From Gammaproteobacteria bacterium (lineage in GTDB: Bacteria; Pseudomonadota; Gammaproteobacteria; Enterobacterales; Alteromonadaceae): a DNA stretch of 64,000 nucleotides. How positions within the stretch are numbered: the first letter of the stretch is position 1; the number at the start of each line of letters is the position of its first letter. Positions 25,186 to 33,278 of the stretch are shown one piece after another. The notes beneath the pieces are model-generated. The model ran no database searches, was not told where the DNA came from, and saw only the letters and a program-made list of their open reading frames with translations. The translations under genes and the position numbers were made by a program. The stretch spans positions 181,633 to 245,632 of the forward strand of contig JAHJZX010000021.1 of assembly GCA_018826295.1 (NCBI GenBank), given 5' to 3'.

Positions 25186-26493
25186 ATGACTACGCTGGAA
25201 TATATGTTACTGATGTTGTTACTGGTCAGCGCCAGTGCGTTTTTTTCAGTGTCAGAGATAGCGCTGGCCGCTTCACGCAAGATGCGTTTACGTTTGCTGG
25301 CGTCAGAAGGTGTCGCCAATGCAGAAAAAGTACTGGCGCTGCAGGAGCATCCGGGCAATTTTTTCACTGTGGTGCAAATTGGTTTAAATGCGGTGGCTAT
25401 TTTAGGTGGTATTTTAGGCGAATCGGCTTTTACGCCTTATTTTAGCGCTTTGCTGGAGTTATTTTTTACCGGCAGTTGGCTGCCATCGGTTGCCTTTGCC
25501 ATATCGGTATTTTTTGTTACGTCACTGTTTATTCTGTTTGCTGATCTGATGCCCAAGCGTCTGGCAATGATAGCGCCGGAGACCATAGCGCTTAAAGTGG
25601 TTACGCCGATGTTGTTTTTAATCACCTTTCTCAAGCCCTTTGTCTGGCTGTTTAACGGCCTGGCAAATGTCTGCTTTAGTTTGTTTAAAGTGCCAACTAT
25701 GCGCAAGGATGATATTACACCGGAAGATATCATTGCCATGATGGAAGCAGGGGCCCAGGCTGGCGTGCTGCAGGAACACGAACATCAGTTGCTGGAAAAC
25801 GTATTTGATATGGAGTCACGCACTGTGACATCGGCCATGACGGCGCGGGAAAGCCTGATATTTTTCACGCTGAATGAGTCGCAGGACAATATTAAGTCGA
25901 AGCTTGCCGAACACCCGCATGCGAAGTTTCTGGTGGTTGATGGTGTTCTGGATAAAGTTATCGGCTATGTCGATACCCGCGATATATTGCTGCAGGTATT
26001 GCATGACCAGCCAATATCACTAAAAAAAGAAGGCATAGTGCGGGCTCCGCTGATCATTCCGGATACGCTGTCATTATACGAAGTGCTGGAACACTTTAAA
26101 TCGGCCGGTGTTGATTTTGCCATTATCATGAACGAATACGCACTGGTGGTGGGCATTATTACCTTAAAAGATGTTATGAGCATCGTGATGGGCGAGTTGG
26201 TAAGTTCTGAAGAAGAGCAAATAGTCGCCCGTGATACCAACTCCTGGCTGGTTGAAGGCCTGACGCCGCTACAGGATGTCATGCGGGTATTGGATATTAA
26301 TAGTTTTCCGGATGCAGAAAACTACGAAACCATCGCCGGTTTTATGATGTACACGCTGCGTAAAATCCCTAAACGTACTGACTTTGTACTGCATAGTGGC
26401 TACAAATTTGAGGTGGTTGACATCGACAGCTACAAAATTGACCAACTGCTGGTCACCAGGATAACGCCGGCAGAGCCGGCTGATAAACAGTGA
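25186..26493 (+). CDS. paeA: PaeA/YtfL-like CNNM-CorC family transporter
   Basis: A 435-residue membrane protein very similar in layout and motifs to E. coli PaeA (YtfL), associated with polyamine (cadaverine/putrescine) export and tolerance. A DUF21/CNNM membrane domain covers about 1-180 (FFTVVQIGLNAVAILGGILG), two CBS domains about 200-335 (FAIIMNEYALVVGIITLKDV) and a CorC/HlyC C-terminal domain about 345-430 (YETIAGFMMYTLRKIPKRTD). ATG 25186 has CCGGAG upstream. It is monocistronic, divergent from DUF3718. The substrate is inferred from the E. coli ortholog. Confidence 0.87.
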   Translation: MTTLEYMLLMLLLVSASAFFSVSEIALAASRKMRLRLLASEGVANAEKVLALQEHPGNFFTVVQIGLNAVAILGGILGESAFTPYFSALLELFFTGSWLPSVAFAISVFFVTSLFILFADLMPKRLAMIAPETIALKVVTPMLFLITFLKPFVWLFNGLANVCFSLFKVPTMRKDDITPEDIIAMMEAGAQAGVLQEHEHQLLENVFDMESRTVTSAMTARESLIFFTLNESQDNIKSKLAEHPHAKFLVVDGVLDKVIGYVDTRDILLQVLHDQPISLKKEGIVRAPLIIPDTLSLYEVLEHFKSAGVDFAIIMNEYALVVGIITLKDVMSIVMGELVSSEEEQIVARDTNSWLVEGLTPLQDVMRVLDINSFPDAENYETIAGFMMYTLRKIPKRTDFVLHSGYKFEVVDIDSYKIDQLLVTRITPAEPADKQ

Positions 26494-26522
26494 ATTGCCA
26501 GACAACAGCCTGTTGGCTGCTG

Positions 26523-27170
26523 TTAGTTGCTGTCTTTGGGAGCCGTGCTTTGTTCTGCGTTATCAATGTCATCAGCTGGCGGGTTAGCTGCCAGCTCCAG
26601 CATTCTTTCACGAAAGCTGGCCAGCCCTTTGTTAACTAAATCATAGGTGCTGTCTACGCCGCTTTCTACGTCTCCTTCGTACACTTTTAAGTTGGTAAGA
26701 ATTTCTTTGGCATCGGCAAAGCCTTTCTCAATGCCCGGCGTTATCAGCGCCAAAAAATCATCCAGCGTTTGCTGTTCTGTTTCAGCACCAGCCAGCTCTT
26801 TGTAGCGACTGTAAAAGGCAGTAGCAAAAGCGACGATACGTTCAGCAGTGGCTTCGGGTGAGGTGTCGATACCTGAGTCGTAAACTTTTTGGGCGGCGTT
26901 TTCGCCCAGTACCGGTTCCAGTTCGGCATTAATGCCCTCCAGCGCAGTTTTGTACAGTAAGCTTAAACTGTCATTATTACTGCGCAGCGACACTTGCTCA
27001 TTGGCGCGCAGTATCGCCACATTCTGTGCCTGCTTGGCCTGGGCAGCCGCACTGATACCGCTGTTTGCGCCTGCGGCACCATCGGTTTTAGCTTTGTCGG
27101 TTTTTGCTGCGCTGTTGTCCGGTCTGGCAGGGTTAATAGCCGCTGAGTTGTTACCTGGTGTAATGGCCAT
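26523..27170 (-). CDS. DUF5610 domain protein
   Basis: A 215-residue soluble protein with no signal peptide. The first 55 residues are low-complexity (Ala, Asn, Asp, Lys-rich), followed by a helical DUF5610 domain (about 65-195) with EPVLGENAAQKVYDSGIDTS and ERIVAFATAFYSRYKEL. Function unknown. ATG 27170 is chosen because GAGGAG lies 7 bases upstream; an in-frame start at 27185 lacks a site. It is convergent with paeA and divergent from the MFS gene. Confidence 0.8.
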   Translation of the reverse strand: MAITPGNNSAAINPARPDNSAAKTDKAKTDGAAGANSGISAAAQAKQAQNVAILRANEQVSLRSNNDSLSLLYKTALEGINAELEPVLGENAAQKVYDSGIDTSPEATAERIVAFATAFYSRYKELAGAETEQQTLDDFLALITPGIEKGFADAKEILTNLKVYEGDVESGVDSTYDLVNKGLASFRERMLELAANPPADDIDNAEQSTAPKDSN

Positions 27171-27314
27171 GAGCTTGCTCCTCAAATTGTCGCATTAGTA
27201 TAGCCTGTAGCTGGTTATCGGCGGTGTTTGGTTAAACTTTAACTTTTTTGTTGCTCGTCTGAGTTGGCAAATGGCTTTATAATAGCGCCTTACTCCGTCG
27301 CCGGACCGCAGGCC

Positions 27315-28511
27315 TTGATAGATTATAAAACCGCTGCCTTTTATCGCTCTGCCTTTGCCTTATGTTTAGCCGCCGTAGTGGTATTTGCCAATCTGCATTT
27401 GCTGCAACCTCTGTTACCTCAGCTTAGCCGCGAGTTCGGCCTGACACCGCTGCAAGCCAGCTGGGCTTATACTGTGGCGACCCTGTGTTTGGGTGTGTCT
27501 CTGCTGGTTTATGCAGCACTGTCTGATGCCTGGGGCCGAAAAAACCTGCTACTGCTTACGCTGGCTGGTATGACACTCAGCACACTGGCGTTGACCCAGG
27601 TAGACAGCTTTAACGCTCTGGTATTCTGGCGGGCGGTGCAGGGGCTGTTTCTGGGCGGCTTACCGGCTATAGCCATAGCCTGGATGGGGGAAGCCTACAG
27701 CAAGCCGGCTATGGTTGCTGCTGTGGGGTTTTATATCAGTGCCAATTCGTTGGGCGGCATCAGTGGTCGTTTAATGGCTGGCGCTCTGGCAGATCTTGGC
27801 CATTGGCAATGGGCATTTTGGCCTGTTGCGATACTGGGCATATTAAGTTGTTATTTTATCTGGCGTTATTTGCCTGCCAGCAAAGCTTTTGTGGCAAAGC
27901 CGTTTAGTTTGCACCAGGCCTGTATTGATAACTGGTACCATCTGCGTCAGCCGTTGCTGCTATTAACCTATCTTATCGGTGGGTTAAACTTTTTTATTTT
28001 TCTTAACCAGTACACTTATATTGGCTTTGTGCTGGCAGATGCTCCTTACAGCCTGTCCAGTTTCTGGATTGGCTTATTGTTTATTACCTATTTCACTGGC
28101 ACAGTCGGCTCGGCAATGTCGGGCCGCGTGGCGCAGCGTCTGCCGGTACCGCTGGGCATGGCATTGGGTGTAATCATCCTGATTTTAGGCACGTTAATTA
28201 CGCTAAGCGCCAGTTTGTGGTTGATAGTGCTGGGGTTTTTTATCAATGCATTTGGCTTTTTTCTTACCCATTCACTGGCCAGCAGCTGGGTTAATCAAAC
28301 CGCCAGCCGCGCCAAAGCCAGTGCCAGTGCGCTCTATCTGGTATTTTATTATGTTGGTGCCAGCAGCGGCGGCGTATATTTACAACCGTTTTGGCAATGG
28401 CTTGACTGGCAAGGTGTGGTAGTGGCCGCGTTGTTAATGTATGGCGTAACCTTGCTATTGTGCCTGTGGCTTTGGCTGCGTGTTAAGGCGCTGCAGGCCA
28501 GCCAGCTCTGA
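27315..28511 (+). CDS. MFS transporter, YnfM-like
   Basis: A roughly 398-residue, 12-TM major-facilitator exporter. The FANLHLLQPLLPQLSREFGL stretch after TM1 and SDAWGRKNLLLL after TM2 are typical of the YnfM/arabinose-efflux-like group. The frame is open from 27264, but a consensus TATAAT at 27278-27283 and the absence of an in-frame ATG make a TTG start at 27315 (followed by IDYKTAAFY) more plausible. Its last 57 bp overlap the 3' end of the opposite-strand pseudouridine synthase. Substrate unknown. Confidence 0.82.
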   Translation: MIDYKTAAFYRSAFALCLAAVVVFANLHLLQPLLPQLSREFGLTPLQASWAYTVATLCLGVSLLVYAALSDAWGRKNLLLLTLAGMTLSTLALTQVDSFNALVFWRAVQGLFLGGLPAIAIAWMGEAYSKPAMVAAVGFYISANSLGGISGRLMAGALADLGHWQWAFWPVAILGILSCYFIWRYLPASKAFVAKPFSLHQACIDNWYHLRQPLLLLTYLIGGLNFFIFLNQYTYIGFVLADAPYSLSSFWIGLLFITYFTGTVGSAMSGRVAQRLPVPLGMALGVIILILGTLITLSASLWLIVLGFFINAFGFFLTHSLASSWVNQTASRAKASASALYLVFYYVGASSGGVYLQPFWQWLDWQGVVVAALLMYGVTLLLCLWLWLRVKALQASQL

Positions 28512-29237
28512 TGCTGTTAGTGGCCGATAGGCACCACAGGCCAAGTCTGCCAGTTGCAATGCACCAAGCGCCAGCCGTTTGAGCGATGTGACCCGATAGC
28601 CTAAGCTTTTGCACATATAACGAATTTGCCGGTGCTGGCCCTCAGTAAGTACAATTTGAAATTGTGCAGTACCCATGGCGCAAACCTGGCAAGGCCTGGA
28701 ATGATAGTGGTTTGCCCCCAGTGTCCAGCTTACACCGTCAGCCATTTGTTGCACAAAAGCGGCAGTAATCGCTTTGTCGGTGTCAACGATATAGGTTTTA
28801 GTGTGATAGTGATCCGGATGCATAAGCTGTTGGCTTAAGGCACCGTCATTAGTGAGCAGTAACAAGCCACTGGAATCTTTATCCAGGCGGCCGACGGCAA
28901 ACAGGCGTTGTGGCAGCTGCTGTAATAGGTGATAAAGGCTGGCCGGATCGTCTGGCCGGTTATTGCAGTCAATACCAACCGGTTTATGGTACAGCCAGTA
29001 TTGCCGCTCTGTTGCAGCCTTCAGCTGCTGCTGATTAATCAGGATCTGGTCCGCTGCACACACCAGATCAGTGTGATTAGCCGGTTTACCATTAACGCTG
29101 ACGCTGCCGGCACTGATTAAACGCTCGGCAGCGCGGCGTGAACACCAGCCGCAGTGCGCTATCCATTTTGCCAGGCGCTGTGGTGCTATCAGATTACTAT
29201 GTCCTGCCATCAATACTTCAACTTCTGCCTGTTTCAT
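28455..29237 (-). CDS. rRNA pseudouridine synthase, RsuA/RluB/E/F family (RluF-like)
   Basis: A roughly 260-residue enzyme that isomerises a specific uridine in rRNA. An S4 RNA-binding domain lies at about residues 20-75 (RLAKWIAHCGWCSRRAAERL), followed by the catalytic domain with GRLDKDSSGLLLLTNDG (catalytic Asp in RLDKDSSG) and EGQHRQIRYM near the end. KPVGIDCNNRPDDP before the active site is closest to RluF-type enzymes, but the exact target is uncertain. Start candidates are ATG 29237 and ATG 29210; a TATAAT-like element at 29312-29317 on this strand argues against the longer frame. The 3' end overlaps the MFS gene by 57 bp. Confidence 0.85.
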   Translation of the reverse strand: MKQAEVEVLMAGHSNLIAPQRLAKWIAHCGWCSRRAAERLISAGSVSVNGKPANHTDLVCAADQILINQQQLKAATERQYWLYHKPVGIDCNNRPDDPASLYHLLQQLPQRLFAVGRLDKDSSGLLLLTNDGALSQQLMHPDHYHTKTYIVDTDKAITAAFVQQMADGVSWTLGANHYHSRPCQVCAMGTAQFQIVLTEGQHRQIRYMCKSLGYRVTSLKRLALGALQLADLACGAYRPLTASELAGLQRLNTQPKPQAQ

Positions 29238-29320
29238 TAAATTGTCGCTGATCTGTAACACAACTGACACGGGGTGGCTGCATACTTGCCCGCGTTCTAC
29301 CTTCCTTCCTGGATTATATC

Positions 29321-29365
29321 TCACTAGTTAGTGACGGGAGCTTGCTCCCGTTTTCTTTTTTTCAA
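29321..29365 (+). terminator. Terminator-like double hairpin in the leader of the sigma operon
   Basis: TCACTAGTTAGTGA (29321-29334) is a short hairpin directly followed by ACGGGAG-CTTG-CTCCCGT (29334-29351) and TTTTCTTTTTTTC. It is a well-formed plus-strand intrinsic terminator, yet no plus-strand gene lies upstream closer than the MFS end 820 bp away. It may end a short transcript or attenuate the downstream ECF sigma operon. Confidence 0.7.
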
Positions 29366-29437
29366 AAAAAGTTACCACGCTTTAAACCTTTACCAATACG
29401 CTATCGACTAACCAGTCAAACAATACAATAAAAGGCT

Positions 29438-29962
29438 ATGGGGTTGATGGAGATTGCAGCGGCAATCGATGCAGCAAAGCAGGGCGATAAGCAGGCTTTT
29501 AAGGTGCTGTATCAGCAGTTTGTTGGCCGGGTGTATGCCATTTGTTTGCGCTTACTGGCAAATCGGCAGAAAGCTGAAGAAGCCAGCCAGGATATTTTCT
29601 TAAAGGTCTGGCAGCAATTGCCATCTTTTCGCGGTGACAGCAGTTTTACCACCTGGTTGCACAGCATCGCCACCCGCACCGCTATAGATATCTGGCGCCA
29701 GGAAAAATACCTGCGCCTGACCGATAGCAGTGAGGAGCTGGAGCTGGCCGAGCAGACGGTAGCTTGCCACAGTTTGCAGGCACCATTAGAGCACGCCATA
29801 GTGCGTTTGCCGCATCAGGCCAGAGCAGTATTTGTTTTGTTTGCTATTGAGGGGTATGGGCATAAGGAAATAGCCAGCATGTTGGCTATCGCCGAAGGTA
29901 CGTCAAAGGCGCAGTACCACCGGGCCAGACTTTTATTACAGGAGTGGTTAGCCGATGAATAA
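29438..29962 (+). CDS. ECF-family RNA polymerase sigma factor
   Basis: A 174-residue sigma-70 family ECF factor. Region 2 (about 15-85) contains the core-binding and -10-binding pattern QKAEEASQDIFLKVWQQLPS and FTTWLHSIATRTAIDIWR; region 4 (about 115-170) contains the helix-turn-helix GYGHKEIASMLAIAEGTSKA. It redirects RNA polymerase to a small regulon. ATG 29438 or ATG 29447 could start it. Its 3' end overlaps the next gene by 8 bp, the usual arrangement for a sigma and its membrane regulator. Confidence 0.92.
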   Translation: MGLMEIAAAIDAAKQGDKQAFKVLYQQFVGRVYAICLRLLANRQKAEEASQDIFLKVWQQLPSFRGDSSFTTWLHSIATRTAIDIWRQEKYLRLTDSSEELELAEQTVACHSLQAPLEHAIVRLPHQARAVFVLFAIEGYGHKEIASMLAIAEGTSKAQYHRARLLLQEWLADE

Positions 29963-30434
29963 CGAGCAATTAGATGACGCTATCCGCAGCTTAAATAAAG
30001 CTATCACGCCAGAGCGTGAGCTGTGGAGCGATATTGTCAGCCGTTTGCCAGAGCGTCAAACAGCCAGGCCGCCAGTAGGATATTGGGCCAGTGCTGCTGC
30101 GTTACTGTTGGTGGGGTTAATTGGCTGGCAGTTGGCTGTTATGCCTTCCGCTGCGCAGCGCTCAGCGGCGATGCCTAGTGCAGAGTTGATGTTAATGCAG
30201 GTGTACGAGCAACAAAAACAGCAGCAATTGGCGCAAATTGTTGCCGTTGCTGAGGGGTTTGAAAACTGGCAACTGCAAATGCAAATTTGGGATCAGGCCA
30301 TCGCTCAGGTGCGCCAGGCGTTACAGTTTTATCCGGATGAACCGCAGCTGTTAGCGCAGTTGCAAAGCTTATATCAACAGCAACTATCCTATATCCAGCG
30401 GGCGACGTTGCAACATCATTTAATCATAAGTTAG
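29955..30434 (+). CDS. Putative membrane anti-sigma factor
   Basis: A 159-residue protein with a short cytoplasmic N-terminus (about 1-42), one transmembrane helix (about 43-62, ASAAALLLVGLIGWQLAVM) and a Gln-rich helical periplasmic part. I recognise no named domain; topology, size and the 8-bp overlap with the ECF sigma gene suggest it holds the sigma factor inactive. No zinc-anti-sigma HxxxCxxC motif is present. The DUF4097 gene follows 10 bp later, so all three are co-transcribed. Confidence 0.65.
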   Translation: MNNEQLDDAIRSLNKAITPERELWSDIVSRLPERQTARPPVGYWASAAALLLVGLIGWQLAVMPSAAQRSAAMPSAELMLMQVYEQQKQQQLAQIVAVAEGFENWQLQMQIWDQAIAQVRQALQFYPDEPQLLAQLQSLYQQQLSYIQRATLQHHLIIS

Positions 30435-30444
30435 GAGCAACACT

Positions 30445-31419
30445 ATGAATACACTATCAAAAAAATGGTTAACCGGCGTAGCAGCTTTGCTGCTGTTGCA
30501 TGCTGGCCTGCCAGCCTATGCTGACCAGCGCGAAAGCGTAAACGAAAGCCGCGCCGTTGCCGCTAATGAAAAAATATATCTTGAAGTTATGAGCGGTGAA
30601 GTAAGCATTAAAGCCGTTGATGGTAATCAGTTTAAAATAAGCGGCAAGCTGGATGAAAAGGCCACCGGCTATACGCTGGAATCAAAAGATGGTTTTACCC
30701 GTTTTGAAATGACCATGCCGCGTCAGGTAAATTATCGCGGTAGTGAAAAATCTAACGGTGCTGATTTACAAGTTGAAGTACCCAGTGGCAGCAGCATTGA
30801 GTTTAAAGGTGTAAACAGTGACGTAAGCCTGGCCGGTGTAACAGGCGGCAGTAAAATCAGCACGGTAAACGGCAACATTTCCGCCGCCAAGTTAAGTGTT
30901 CTGGTGCAGTTAAACACGGTAAATGGTGAAATTAACAGTAAAGATAGCAGCGGTGACATTGAGCTGAGTTCGGTAAATGGTAAAATTATTGACGTTGGCT
31001 CTGCCGGCCGGCTGAATTACAGTGTGGTAAACGGCGAAATTAAAGCCAGAACCAGTGCCGAAGAAGTGAATGTAAGCACAGTAAATGGTGATGCCGAGTT
31101 AAAAATGACCGGCACACAGCATTTGAAATTAAGTACGGTTAACGGTGAAATTGAAGCTGAGTTGGCTAAGTCGGCTAGCCCACGCATTAGCGGCAGTAGT
31201 GTCAGCGGCGATATTGAATTAAAACTGGATAGCAGTATTAATGCCCGCTTTGATATTCAGGCATCTGCCGGTGGGGGTATCAACAACAAACTCAGCAGTG
31301 ATAAAGCCAGCAAAGCGAAATACGGCCCGGCTCGCAGCCTGCAATTCACCCTGGGCAGCGGCAATGGCAGCGTAGACTTAAGCACAGTAAGCGGTGATGT
31401 AACGCTGGGCAAGCTGTAA
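30445..31419 (+). CDS. DUF4097 beta-repeat exported protein
   Basis: A 324-residue exported protein with a signal peptide (1-26, ending LPAYA). The mature part carries at least six repeats of about 20-25 residues centred on VNG(E/K/D/N) (for example STVNGEIEAEL), the pattern of DUF4097 proteins, predicted to stack as a right-handed beta-helix-like fold. Function is unknown; such proteins often sit in ECF/anti-sigma operons and may sense or respond to envelope conditions. It is the third gene of the sigma operon and ends at a hairpin. Confidence 0.87.
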   Translation: MNTLSKKWLTGVAALLLLHAGLPAYADQRESVNESRAVAANEKIYLEVMSGEVSIKAVDGNQFKISGKLDEKATGYTLESKDGFTRFEMTMPRQVNYRGSEKSNGADLQVEVPSGSSIEFKGVNSDVSLAGVTGGSKISTVNGNISAAKLSVLVQLNTVNGEINSKDSSGDIELSSVNGKIIDVGSAGRLNYSVVNGEIKARTSAEEVNVSTVNGDAELKMTGTQHLKLSTVNGEIEAELAKSASPRISGSSVSGDIELKLDSSINARFDIQASAGGGINNKLSSDKASKAKYGPARSLQFTLGSGNGSVDLSTVSGDVTLGKL

Positions 31420-31454
31420 CCCCTGAAAACTATCACGTTTTTGTATCAGCCAGG

Positions 31455-31476
31455 GGCCGCGATTGCGGCCTTTGTT
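31455..31476 (+). terminator. Terminator of the sigma/anti-sigma/DUF4097 operon
   Basis: GGCCGC (31455-31460) pairs with GCGGCC (31465-31470), loop GATT, followed by TTTGTT. Confidence 0.7.
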
Positions 31477-31678
31477 ATACAAGGCAACAAAAGTAAGAGT
31501 AAAATAAAACGCTTGATTTACATTTGCCGGGCGAATTAGACTGGACGGAATTTTGCAACTACCAAGATCTGCAACATAAGGATCTGCAACATACTGCTGC
31601 AGTTTAATGTTGTGAATTAATGTAGCTTAGTCGCCACTTTGAGCGATGTCTTTAGCTGTATTACACAAGGAGGTTTTC

Positions 31679-31891
31679 ATGAATTTCAATGCAACGTTGT
31701 TCGGCCAGGTGGTACTGGTATTATTGCCGCTGATGGCTGTGCTTAGCTATTACCTGGGCAAACGTAAAACCCAGACGCCAAAACTGGCGGCATTTTTTGG
31801 CGCTTTGCTGGCATTTATCCCACCGTTTGCCCTGTTATATATCATGGTGCTGATTATTAAAAATGACGTAGCAACTAACCATGCGTCTTAA
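31679..31891 (+). CDS. Small two-TM membrane protein
   Basis: A 70-residue protein with two hydrophobic helices (about 7-26 and 36-62) joined by a basic loop (GKRKTQTPK), so an N-out/C-out hairpin in the inner membrane is likely. ATG 31679 has a perfect AGGAGG at optimal spacing, implying strong translation; an in-frame start at 31646 has none. No family recognised. A 10-bp perfect hairpin follows, so it is a separate small transcription unit. Confidence 0.72.
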   Translation: MNFNATLFGQVVLVLLPLMAVLSYYLGKRKTQTPKLAAFFGALLAFIPPFALLYIMVLIIKNDVATNHAS

Positions 31892-31908
31892 CGGCTTTGG
31901 CCTAAGCA

Positions 31909-31932
31909 CAAGGCCCGCATTGGCGGGCCTTG
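31909..31932. terminator. Hairpin between the small membrane gene and purC
   Basis: CAAGGCCCGC (31909-31918) pairs perfectly with GCGGGCCTTG (31923-31932) across ATTG. It separates two convergent genes; no long T tract follows. Confidence 0.65.
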
Positions 31933-31955
31933 GCATTAACAACGCCTGACAGGGT

Positions 31956-33062
31956 TTATTTAGCGATCAGGCCATAGTGCTTATCCAGCACTGCTATTAT
32001 TTCGGCTTTCGGGTTGGCTGATAACTCGATTTTTTTGCCTATCACTTTCTCGGCAATGCCTAAATAAGTACGCGAGATGTCCATCATCACCTCTGTTGGC
32101 AGGGCGTTGTCGCGGGCGAGGGCTGCGCGTTCTGGCATGCGGTCTTTATTCAGCAGTATATCCGGCTCAGGGAAGTGGTTTAGCAGCCACTGGCGAAAGC
32201 CTTCTTTAGATTGCTCGACAATGTTGCCGTTACGCCAGCTGGCGCCATCCCAAATGCGCGAGCTGTCGGGGGTGCCTACTTCGTCCATATAAATTAGTTT
32301 GCTCTGGCCTTGCGCATCTTTGACATAACCAAATTCAAATTTGGTGTCGACAAATATTTGATCCAGTTTGGCTAATGCATCGCTTATTACAGCGAAACCC
32401 TGTTTTAACAGCTTCTCGTACAGGTCAATGTCAGATACTTGCTCAAAGCCAAAGGCGGCGCTGTGGCGTTCGATATCAGCGCGGGAGATATTAACATCAT
32501 CGGCCTCAGGTACGCCGTCCAGCCCGGTTAATATGCCTTTGGTTGACGGTGTGATCAGTATATCTGCCAGCTGCTGGTCTTTTTGCAAGCCTTCCGGCAA
32601 GGTAATACCACAGAACTCACGCTCACCTTTACTGTAGGCACGCCACATAGAACCGGTAATATACTGCCGGGCAATGGCTTCAATTTTTACCGGCCGGGCT
32701 TTTTGTACTATCCATACCAATGGATGCGGTATATCCAGAATATGGCTGTCGGCAAGACCGTGCTGTTTAAACAGCGAAAACCAGTGGTTAGAAATCGCAT
32801 TTAACGCCGCCCCCTTGCCAGGCACACCGTTTAAGCCGTGTTCGCCATGCCAGATGCAGTCAAATGCTGAAATACGGTCACTTATTACCATAATGGCCAG
32901 CGGAGTATCGGCGGCAACAGCATAGCCATTGTCGCGGATCAGCCGCGCACTGTCAGCTGCAGTTAACCAATATACGCTGCGCACTTTGCCGGAGTGAACC
33001 GGTAAATCTGTACGAATTGGCAAGTCGTCATTGACCGCCAGAACCTGGGTTGCAAGAGTCAT
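31956..33062 (-). CDS. purC: Phosphoribosylaminoimidazole-succinocarboxamide synthase
   Basis: A 368-residue SAICAR synthetase, which joins aspartate to CAIR in step 8 of purine biosynthesis using ATP. Signature segments include [10 protein letters not shown] near the N-terminus, [14 protein letters not shown] (about 60-75), [16 protein letters not shown] and [15 protein letters not shown]. The length is that of the long PurC form seen in Shewanella and relatives rather than the 237-residue E. coli form. ATG 33062 with GAAGTGA upstream is chosen over a longer frame that would cover the promoter (a -10-like TACACT). It stands alone. Confidence 0.94.
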   Translation of the reverse strand: MTLATQVLAVNDDLPIRTDLPVHSGKVRSVYWLTAADSARLIRDNGYAVAADTPLAIMVISDRISAFDCIWHGEHGLNGVPGKGAALNAISNHWFSLFKQHGLADSHILDIPHPLVWIVQKARPVKIEAIARQYITGSMWRAYSKGEREFCGITLPEGLQKDQQLADILITPSTKGILTGLDGVPEADDVNISRADIERHSAAFGFEQVSDIDLYEKLLKQGFAVISDALAKLDQIFVDTKFEFGYVKDAQGQSKLIYMDEVGTPDSSRIWDGASWRNGNIVEQSKEGFRQWLLNHFPEPDILLNKDRMPERAALARDNALPTEVMMDISRTYLGIAEKVIGKKIELSANPKAEIIAVLDKHYGLIAK

Positions 33063-33278
33063 TTTCACTTCTTCTGAGGCTGGGAAAAAAGGCGGGCAGA
33101 GTGTAGCAGATCTTGTGGCGTAACTAAATCTGTCTCTGCGCAACCGCTGCGGCCAATCAATGCGTCCGGTAATTGTAATTAAACGTAATTATCTGTTTTC
33201 ATTGGTAAATTGCCATGGCTATCGATAGCGTAAATCCTTACTCTGACGCCGGATTTCTCTGGCTTTAGGATAAAGTGA

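Noticed and set aside
26500..26530. Terminator after paeA
   Set aside because: Only a 5-bp CAGCC/GGCTG stem without a T tract could be drawn; too weak to list.
30445..30468. Identical first eight residues (MNTLSKKW) in the DUF4097 protein and the 64-residue membrane protein at 47540
   Set aside because: The similarity ends after eight codons and codon choices differ; a short basic signal-like start can arise by chance.
33085..33160. PurR-like box upstream of purC
   Set aside because: A CGCAGCGGTTGCG sequence resembles half of a PurR operator, but the spacing is one base short and the symmetry poor.
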